From Thermoplasmatota archaeon (lineage in GTDB: Archaea; Thermoplasmatota; E2; JACPAO01; JAHFTW01), in the NCBI GenBank assembly GCA_028289805.1, contig JANQNI010000296.1, positions 1-5,596 of the forward strand: a DNA stretch of 5,596 nucleotides, given 5' to 3'. This document shows positions 1 to 4,081 of this stretch, one piece after another. Each line of letters starts with the position of its first letter. Position 1 is the first letter of the stretch. Under the pieces are notes generated by a model. The model was not told the origin of the DNA, did no database searches, and saw nothing but the letters and a program-made list of their open reading frames with translations. Made by a program: the position numbers and the translations under genes.

Positions 1-997
1 CCTGCTTGTTGGCCGCCACGACGGCGCAGCGGCCCTCCGACCAGACGTCCTGGAACATGCGCCGGGCGCGCTCGAAGTCCTGCGGCCGCGACGAGTCCAC
101 CACCAGGACGACGCCCACCGCCTGCCGCATCAGGGGGGCGATGAGGGGGGCGAACCGCTCCTGTCCGGGGGCGCCGAACATCTCCACCTGCATGCCGCCG
201 CGGCGGATCTGTCCGCGGTCGAGGGCGACAGTGGTGCCCTTCTGCTCCGTGCTGACGGCGGAGTCGCACACGGCGTGGATGAACGTGGTCTTGCCCGCGT
301 CCGCCGGACCCGTGACGAGGATCTTCGGGATGTAGACGTGGACCCCGCCGGCGTCCGTGCGGTAGAGGACCGCGTCCTGGTCCCCCTGCGGCTCGCCGTC
401 CAGCTGCTGCACGCGGAAGTACTGGTTGGTGGTGATGCGCTGGCGAACGCCCGTGAGGCGGACCTGGTCCGGGAACGCGGACAGGAACGCATCCAGCCCG
501 CCGTCGTCATCCCACTGCGTGTGGAGGGCCACGGCGCAGGGGAAACGCCCCAATGCCTCCAGGAGTCGGTCCGAGGCGGCCTCGAAGCGGTGCTGCGCCC
601 GCAGGGCGACCCCCGAGAGGGAGTCGAAGAGCAGCAGGGCGTCGGGGTGCTCCCGGGCAGCCGCCTCGACGAGTCGGACCAGGCCGTCGACGTCGTCCGG
701 GTCCTCCAGCGTCGGCGTCCCCGGGTCGTGGATGCCCAGCAGCGAGGAGAACGCGTCCACGAACCACAGCCCGTCCAGCCCCGGCACGCCCTGGTCGCGC
801 AGCGCGTCGCGCACCCGGTCCGGGCTGCGGTTCGTCACCACGTAGACGACCTCGCCGCCCTGCTCCAGCCGCAGCCGCGCGGCCTGGTACAGGAACGGCT
901 CGGCCTCCACCGCCGGCTCGCTGAGGATGAGGACGTTGTGGGCCCGCCGACCCTCGTCCAACACCTCGTCGAGCCGGGGCACGCCGAAGAGGACCAC
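1..997 (-). CDS. KaiC-like (degenerate) domain fused to COG2229-type small GTPase, 3' end cut by window edge
   Basis: Seen: 332 complete codons, starting GTG at 997-995 and still open at position 1. Residues about 1-225 follow a KaiC/RecA-like layout. An opening 'GVPRLDEVL' (5-13) matches the KaiC 'GIPGLDELL'; a hydrophobic Walker B-like strand 'LLLFDS' lies at 121-126; and the last strand 'GGVHVYIPK' (217-225) leads into the next domain. Where Walker A should sit (25-34) the sequence is LSEPAVEAEP, with no GKT, so ATP binding there is probably lost. From 226 a Ras-like GTPase begins: G1 'GPADAGKT' (230-237), G2-region 'GTTVALDRG' (254-262), G3 'FGAPGQERF' (274-282), 'VVLVVDSSRP' (296-305) and the start of G4 'NKQ' (330-332). 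The FG-x-PGQERF form of G3 is typical of COG2229 GTPases. The start is supported by GGAGG at 1012-1008, ten bases upstream; no other start codon lies in frame between it and the upstream gene's end. Its Roadblock neighbour is a plausible GTPase regulator (inference). The true C-terminus is unseen. Confidence 0.88.
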   Translation of the reverse strand, partial: MVLFGVPRLDEVLDEGRRAHNVLILSEPAVEAEPFLYQAARLRLEQGGEVVYVVTNRSPDRVRDALRDQGVPGLDGLWFVDAFSSLLGIHDPGTPTLEDPDDVDGLVRLVEAAAREHPDALLLFDSLSGVALRAQHRFEAASDRLLEALGRFPCAVALHTQWDDDGGLDAFLSAFPDQVRLTGVRQRITTNQYFRVQQLDGEPQGDQDAVLYRTDAGGVHVYIPKILVTGPADAGKTTFIHAVCDSAVSTEQKGTTVALDRGQIRRGGMQVEMFGAPGQERFAPLIAPLMRQAVGVVLVVDSSRPQDFERARRMFQDVWSEGRCAVVAANKQ

Positions 998-1002
998 GGT
1001 CC

Positions 1003-1383
1003 CTACGCCTCCGCGAGGATCTCCTCCAACTCCACAAGGTGCATGCGCAGAGTTTGGTCGAAGGTCTCGATGGGAAGGGAGCGGTCCAGGGCAGCCAGCA
1101 GCAGCACGTCGTCGTCGATGCCCAGGATGACGAGCCGCATCCCCTCGGACACCACGAGGACGGTCTCGATGGTCCGGTCGCCGAACTCCAGCAGGCTCGT
1201 CTCCGCCGCGCCCATGAGGGCCGCGCCCATCGCCGCCACCGTGTCCACGTTGGCGGTGTGGGGCCACTCCGACAGCACCGGCAGGCCGTCGCGGCTGACG
1301 ATGCAGGCGCCGTAGACGCCCTCCAGCTCCACGAGCCGCTTCAGCACGTCGGCAGCCCGGTCCCGGACGTCGTCCTCGCTCAC
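1003..1383 (-). CDS. Roadblock/LC7 domain protein (MglB-like)
   Basis: The product is 126 residues, the usual size for a stand-alone Roadblock/LC7 protein. The pattern is characteristic: an N-terminal helix (about 5-20), then the strand-turn-strand 'GACIVSRDGLPVLSE' (25-39). A small-residue helix rich in Ala and Gly (about 48-64) follows, then strands 'TVLVVSEG' (74-81) and 'MRLVILGID' (82-90), and a C-terminal amphipathic helix. Family knowledge: archaeal and bacterial Roadblock proteins dimerise and bind small Ras-like GTPases; MglB activates GTP hydrolysis by MglA. Its direct neighbour downstream is such a GTPase, so they probably act as a pair (inference). The start is GTG at 1383, which overlaps the TGA of the response regulator by 4 bp (GTGA), so translation is likely coupled. 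A purine-rich GGGGGGGA stretch upstream, in the end of the regulator gene, can act as ribosome binding site. The stop is TAG. No transmembrane segment or signal peptide is seen. Confidence 0.92.
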   Translation of the reverse strand: MSEDDVRDRAADVLKRLVELEGVYGACIVSRDGLPVLSEWPHTANVDTVAAMGAALMGAAETSLLEFGDRTIETVLVVSEGMRLVILGIDDDVLLLAALDRSLPIETFDQTLRMHLVELEEILAEA

Positions 1384-1859
1384 GCGTCCCCCCCGGACTT
1401 CTTGCGCATCAGGTCCATGGCCCGCGCGAAGGCACGGTCCCGTTGCAGGTCCGTCTGGCGCGACTCCAGCATCCCCGTCAGCACCCGAACGACCTCCTCC
1501 GGGTCCAGGGGCTTGGTGAAGAAGCTCTCGATGGCGGCGTCGTTGATGGCCTCGATGGCGATCTGCAGGTCCGGAAACGCCGTCATCAGGATGCGCGGCA
1601 CCGTCGGCGCCTGCCGGTACGCCTCGCGCAGGAAGTCGAGCCCGTTCATCCCCGGCATCTTGTAGTCACTGACGATGATGGTGAGGGGATGCTCGTTGAG
1701 GATCTCCAGGGCCCGGTCCCCCGACGGCGCCGTGAGGACGTCCACGTCGGGGATGGCAGCCTCCAGCAGTTCCTTGAGACTCTCCAGGATGTCCTGTTCG
1801 TCGTCGACCAGGAGGATGGTGGACCGCTTGACCTGCGGCTCGCCGGATGTGAGGGGCAT
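1380..1859 (-). CDS. Single-domain response regulator (CheY-like receiver)
   Basis: The product is 159 residues. The receiver domain spans about 13-130 with the full phosphorylation set. These are acidic D19/D20 in 'ILLVDDE', phospho-acceptor D65 in 'IIVSDYKMPGMNG' (61-73), switch Thr T93 in 'ILMTAF', and K116 in the 'FTKPLD' turn (114-119). It should therefore be phosphorylated by a histidine kinase. No output domain follows; residues about 131-159 are charged and predicted helical, possibly coiled coil. The protein probably acts by protein contact, and the co-transcribed Roadblock/GTPase pair is the obvious target (inference). No histidine kinase lies in the window. The ATG at 1859 is the only usable in-frame start before a stop at 1901-1899 (a CTG aside). 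Ribosome-binding signal is weak: GGAGG lies 18 bases upstream, too far for normal use. It is the first gene of the minus-strand signalling operon. Confidence 0.93.
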   Translation of the reverse strand: MPLTSGEPQVKRSTILLVDDEQDILESLKELLEAAIPDVDVLTAPSGDRALEILNEHPLTIIVSDYKMPGMNGLDFLREAYRQAPTVPRILMTAFPDLQIAIEAINDAAIESFFTKPLDPEEVVRVLTGMLESRQTDLQRDRAFARAMDLMRKKSGGDA

Positions 1860-1897
1860 GGTGGATTCGTCCCGCTGCCTCCGCTCGGGCAGCCGAC

Positions 1898-1924
1898 ATC
1901 AATATCCTGAGCCTTCTTTTTAGA
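1898..1924 (-). promoter_or_regulatory. Candidate archaeal promoter of the signalling operon
   Basis: Read on the minus strand, an A-rich TATA-like stretch TCTAAAAAGAAGG (1924-1912) stands out from GC-rich surroundings. It lies about 55-65 bases before the regulator ATG. Initiation about 26 bases downstream would give a leader of roughly 30 bases. A second AT-rich element, GATATTGAT (1906-1898), could instead be the TATA box and give a leader of about 15 bases. The two cannot be told apart by eye. Confidence 0.35.
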
Positions 1925-2160
1925 CCAACGCTTCCATGAAAAGCGGGAAAAGGGGAGGAGCGGCCCTCCGGCCCCCTGGCGCGACGGCCTCGCCCAGGGG
2001 CAGGGACCGCCGCCGACCCGGCAAGAGGGCCGCCGCCACCGAACCGCGACCCAGCGGGGCCGGGACCGAGCAGACCATCGCCTCCGGAGCGCCCGCCCGC
2101 CGCCCCCGCCGAGTTCGGCGTGCTCCGGCTCCAGGAGCGTCGCCGCCGGGCCACGGTTCC
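1925..2160. other. GC-rich divergent intergenic core, no gene recognised
   Basis: This stretch lies between the two divergent candidate promoters. I see no convincing coding pattern on either strand: the open frames are low-complexity Arg/Ala/Pro/Gly shadows of the GC bias. It contains several inverted repeats. CCCCTGG (1973-1979) pairs with CCAGGGG (1994-2000), and 3 more pairs follow after a bulge. GGAGG (1954-1958) pairs with CCTCC (1965-1969), GCCGA (2108-2112) with TCGGC (2115-2119), and GCTCC (2122-2126) with GGAGC (2134-2138). No tRNA, rRNA, or C/D-box motif was recognised. It may be regulatory spacer or a small structured RNA. Confidence 0.5.
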
Positions 2161-2172
2161 ATTCATATAGGG
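2157..2172 (+). promoter_or_regulatory. Candidate promoter of the rpl18e-rpl13-rps9-rpoN cluster
   Basis: TTCCATTCATATAGGG is the only AT-rich patch upstream of rpl18e. CATATAG (2164-2170) fits an archaeal TATA box, and initiation about 26 bases on, near 2193, would leave a leader of about 55-60 bases. That leader begins with a short hairpin, CCTGC (2189-2193) against GCAGG (2196-2200), and ends in a strong Shine-Dalgarno sequence. Confidence 0.5.
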
Positions 2173-2250
2173 GACCTTCGTCGCGCAGCCTGCACGCAGG
2201 AGAGGCCAGGCTCCGCCGCGCCCCCTGCGATGTCGAAGGAGTCAGATACC

Positions 2251-2619
2251 ATGAGCAAGGGAATCGACCGCAAGTCGAACCCTGCGCTGGTGGCCCTCAT
2301 CTCCGACCTCAAGAGTGCAGGTCGCAGCAACGAGGCCCCCATCTGGCGAGACATCGCGCTTCGCTTGGAGCGCCCGTCTCGCAACTGGGCGCAGGTGAAC
2401 ATCAGCAAGGTCAGCGCGCACGTGCGCGACGGCGAGAACGTCATCGTCCCCGGCAAGCTGCTGGGCAGCGGCGAGCTGGACAAGGCGACGACCATCGTCG
2501 CCTACAGCGCCAGCGCCTCCGCCAAGGCCAAGGTCGCCGCGGCGGGCGGAAAGGTCCTCACCATGGAGGAGGGCGTCAGCGCCTTCCCCAAGGGAGAGCA
2601 GTGCAGGATCCTCGGGTGA
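2251..2619 (+). CDS. rpl18e: 50S ribosomal protein L18e
   Basis: The product is 122 residues, normal for archaeal L18e, a large-subunit protein of the L15/L18e family with no bacterial counterpart in this form. Recognisable features are 'NPALVALISDL' (10-20), the signature 'APIWRDIALRLERPSRN' (29-45), 'QVNISKV' (48-54), and 'VPGKLLGSGEL' (66-76), the conserved RNA-binding turn. A C-terminal Ala/Lys helix follows, with 'GGKVLTMEE' (99-107). The start at 2251 is preferred because GAAGGAGT (2235-2242) sits 8 bases upstream. An earlier in-frame ATG at 2230 would add MSKESDT but would put that Shine-Dalgarno sequence inside the gene. It is the first gene of the cluster. Its TGA stop lies inside the GGTGAT ribosome-binding site of rpl13, so the two are probably translationally coupled. 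Confidence 0.96.
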   Translation: MSKGIDRKSNPALVALISDLKSAGRSNEAPIWRDIALRLERPSRNWAQVNISKVSAHVRDGENVIVPGKLLGSGELDKATTIVAYSASASAKAKVAAAGGKVLTMEEGVSAFPKGEQCRILG

Positions 2620-2624
2620 TTGAG

Positions 2625-3059
2625 ATGACCACGACCACCATCATCGACGCCACGGGCCTCGTCCTCGGCCGCATGGCCACCAACGTCGCCCAGCGCGCCA
2701 AGGACGGCGAGACGGTCCACATCGTCAACGCCGAGAAGGCCATCATCACCGGCAGCAGCAAGAAGGCCATCCAGGCCCGCTACCGCTTCAAGCGCGAGGT
2801 CGGTACCGCCCGCAAGGGCCCGTACTTCCCCCGCGAGCCCCACATGCTCGTCAAGCGCACCGTGCGCGGCATGCTGCCGTACCAGAAGTCCGACGGCCGC
2901 GCCGCCTACAAGCGCATCCAGGCCCACATCGGCGTGCCCAAGGAGCTCGCCGGCCAGGACACGATCACCCTCGAGGCCGCCAAGCGCGAGGCCCGGTCGT
3001 TCATGACCGTCTCCGAGCTGAGCAAGTTCCTCGGTGCCCACGACAAGATGGAGGCCTAA
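2625..3059 (+). CDS. rpl13: 50S ribosomal protein L13
   Basis: The product is 144 residues, the normal archaeal length. L13 (uL13) is an early-assembling large-subunit protein that binds 23S rRNA. Visible family features are 'IIDATGLVLGRMATNVAQR' (6-24), 'VHIVNAEKAIITGSS' (31-45), 'GPYFPREPHMLVKRTVRGML' (65-84), and 'YKRIQAHIGVP' (95-105). ATG 2625 is chosen because GGTGAT (2615-2620) lies 4 bases before it and the protein then opens just ahead of the conserved 'IIDATG'. An ATG at 2601 would overlap rpl18e by 19 bases and lacks a matching site. The gene is 5 bases after rpl18e and 3 bases before rps9. Its own 3' end carries the GGAGG (3050-3054) that serves rps9. Confidence 0.97.
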   Translation: MTTTTIIDATGLVLGRMATNVAQRAKDGETVHIVNAEKAIITGSSKKAIQARYRFKREVGTARKGPYFPREPHMLVKRTVRGMLPYQKSDGRAAYKRIQAHIGVPKELAGQDTITLEAAKREARSFMTVSELSKFLGAHDKMEA

Positions 3060-3062
3060 TCC

Positions 3063-3467
3063 ATGGCGAAGAAAGTCATCAACACCAGCGGCAAGCGCAA
3101 GACCGCGGTCGCCCGCGCCGCCGTCATGAAGGGCAACGGCAAGGTCCGCATCAACAAGACGCCCCTCGAGATCTACGGCACGGAACTCCAGCGCCTGAAG
3201 ATCCAGGAGCCCCTGTTCATCGCCGGCAAGAAGGCGACCAAGCTCGACATCAAGGTCAGCGTCGAGGGCGGCGGCATCATGGGCCAGGCGGACGCCGTCC
3301 GCACGGCCATCGCCCGCGGCATCATCGACTACACCAAGGACGACGAGCTGCGCACGCAGTACCTCGCCTACGACCGCACGCTGCTGGTCAACGACACCCG
3401 CACCAAGGAGACCAAGAAGCCCCTCGGTCGCGGTGCCCGTGCCAAGCGCCAGAAGTCGTACAGGTGA
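3063..3467 (+). CDS. rps9: 30S ribosomal protein S9
   Basis: The product is 134 residues, as expected for archaeal S9 (uS9), a small-subunit head protein whose C-terminal tail reaches toward P-site tRNA. Family marks are 'GKRKTAVARA' (10-19), 'GNGKVRINKTPLEIYG' (24-39), 'GGGIMGQADAVRTAIARGI' (69-87), and a basic tail 'GRGARAKRQKSYR' (122-134) ending in the near-universal K-S-[YFK]-R. ATG 3063 follows GGAGG (3050-3054) by 8 bases; the rpl13 stop TAA lies within that gap. Its TGA stop (3465-3467) is embedded in GGTGAT, the ribosome-binding site for rpoN. Confidence 0.97.
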   Translation: MAKKVINTSGKRKTAVARAAVMKGNGKVRINKTPLEIYGTELQRLKIQEPLFIAGKKATKLDIKVSVEGGGIMGQADAVRTAIARGIIDYTKDDELRTQYLAYDRTLLVNDTRTKETKKPLGRGARAKRQKSYR

Positions 3468-3472
3468 TCTAA

Positions 3473-3664
3473 GTGATGGTCCCCGTGCGCTGCTTCACCT
3501 GCGGCACCGTCGTCGCCTCCGCCCACGAGCGGTTCCGCGACGCGGTGGCGGCGGGCACGCCCACCAAGGAGGCGCTCGACGCCCCCGGCCTGGAGCGGTT
3601 CTGCTGCCGGCGCATGCTGGTGTCGTACTGCGACCTGGTCACCGACGCCGCGCCCTACGAGTGA
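3473..3664 (+). CDS. rpoN: DNA-directed RNA polymerase subunit N (Rpb10 homologue)
   Basis: The product is 63 residues, a small zinc-binding subunit of archaeal RNA polymerase equivalent to eukaryotic Rpb10. It sits with subunits D and L in the assembly platform. The zinc site is complete: 'PVRCFTCG' gives C7 and C10, and 'FCCRRML' gives C44 and C45, the invariant CCRRM box. The first residues align exactly with eukaryotic MIVPVRCF if translation begins at GTG 3473. This is also 4 bases after GGTGAT (3463-3468), the same spacing as for rpl13. ATG 3476 (7 bases after the site) is nearly as good and would shorten the protein by one residue. It follows rps9 by 5 bases and is the last gene of the cluster here; rpoK, often next in archaea, does not follow. 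Confidence 0.95.
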   Translation: MMVPVRCFTCGTVVASAHERFRDAVAAGTPTKEALDAPGLERFCCRRMLVSYCDLVTDAAPYE

Positions 3665-3668
3665 GCAA

Positions 3669-3770
3669 AGCGCGTTCGTAGGCGCTCGCCCCGGACGTGC
3701 CTGCACGTCCGGGTGCGGCTTCGTAGCGAGCCGTGCGACCGCACGTCGACCCTTTTCCTTCCTTTTCCCC
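3669..3770 (+). terminator. Hairpin array and pyrimidine tract after rpoN, likely transcription terminator
   Basis: Three stem-loops follow in quick succession. AGCGC (3669-3673) pairs with GCGCT (3682-3686). A perfect 10-bp stem CCCGGACGTG (3690-3699) pairs with CACGTCCGGG (3704-3713) over a 4-base loop. CGGCT (3716-3720) pairs with AGCCG (3729-3733). They are followed by the pyrimidine run CCCTTTTCCTTCCTTTTCCCC (about 3750-3770) with two T4 blocks. Archaeal polymerase terminates at T-rich non-template tracts, so this tract is the likely end signal for the plus-strand cluster. The hairpins may also protect the 3' end or serve the convergent minus-strand gene. Confidence 0.6.
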
Positions 3771-3787
3771 TTCGAAGACGCTGCGCC

Positions 3788-3988
3788 TTACTCCACCCCA
3801 GGCTTCGGCGTGCTCAAGCCATAGAGCACGAGCATGGAACAGAGAGCAAGCACGAGGCTCAGCGTTCCAACCGCAGCCTCCACGGTCGCGTCGGCACCCC
3901 CCATGGTTTGGGCGGCAACCTGAACGATGAGGCCCCCAATGGCTACAGCAGCCAAGCCCATGTATGCCCACCGTGCGTTGCGACTCAT
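3788..3988 (-). CDS. Small two-helix membrane protein, function unknown
   Basis: The product is 66 residues; I do not recognise the family. Two hydrophobic segments are clear, at about 8-27 ('AYMGLAAVAIGGLIVQVAA') and 40-58 ('VGTLSLVLALCSMLVLYGL'). They are joined by a short polar loop with acidic residues (about 28-39). The N-terminus has two Arg and the tail ('STPKPGVE') one Lys, so both ends are probably cytoplasmic. ATG 3988 is preceded by GGAG (4000-3997) at 8 bases, the same spacing as for rpl18e, and ends in TAA. The frame stays open far upstream, across the antisense of the lipoprotein gene, but that part is a GC-bias shadow. The hydrophobicity, ribosome-binding site and own upstream region make the short version credible. 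It is divergent from the lipoprotein gene and convergent with rpoN. Confidence 0.72.
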   Translation of the reverse strand: MSRNARWAYMGLAAVAIGGLIVQVAAQTMGGADATVEAAVGTLSLVLALCSMLVLYGLSTPKPGVE

Positions 3989-4046
3989 GCGACGAACTCC
4001 ATGCAGACGGAAGCACGGGAGAAAGGAAGAAGATTCCTCAACGCCC

Positions 4047-4081
4047 ACAACGCTTATGCACCAAGAGGAGTCGGCTCTCCT
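4047..4081. promoter_or_regulatory. Shared divergent promoter with dyad before the lipoprotein gene
   Basis: The 93-bp gap between the membrane-protein and lipoprotein genes contains CTTATGCA (4053-4060), a weak TATA-like element. Its centre lies about 26 bases before the lipoprotein ATG, which would make that mRNA leaderless or nearly so. Read the other way (TGCATAAG) it could serve the membrane protein with a leader of about 40 bases. A dyad AGGAG-N6-CTCCT (4066-4070 and 4077-4081) abuts the ATG. It could be an operator, or an RNA hairpin masking the GGAG Shine-Dalgarno sequence. Confidence 0.4.

Noticed and set aside
507..1037. A 176-codon minus-strand frame opposite the start of the GTPase gene
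   Set aside because: It is in another frame over the KaiC-like domain and gives a low-complexity Arg/Gly/Pro protein. The adjacent frame carries the KaiC and GTPase motifs continuously.
275..1315. A 346-codon open frame on the plus strand across the GTPase and Roadblock genes
   Set aside because: It is antisense to two genes with clear family motifs. Its protein is Arg/Val/Asp-rich with no domain pattern, as expected from GC-biased codons read backwards.
2100..2160. Possible tRNA, suggested by a GAGTTCGGC segment that resembles a T-arm
   Set aside because: No matching acceptor stem, anticodon arm or D-arm could be built around it on either strand; it forms a simple short hairpin instead.
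1936..2250. N-terminal extension of L18e, or a separate gene in the GC-rich intergenic region
   Set aside because: The extension is low-complexity Arg/Pro/Ala, lies across the candidate promoter, and L18e has its normal length from 2251.
3713..4081. N-terminal extension of the lipoprotein back to the ATG at 3713
   Set aside because: It would bury the signal peptide and lipobox inside the protein and overlap the terminator region and the whole opposite-strand membrane gene.
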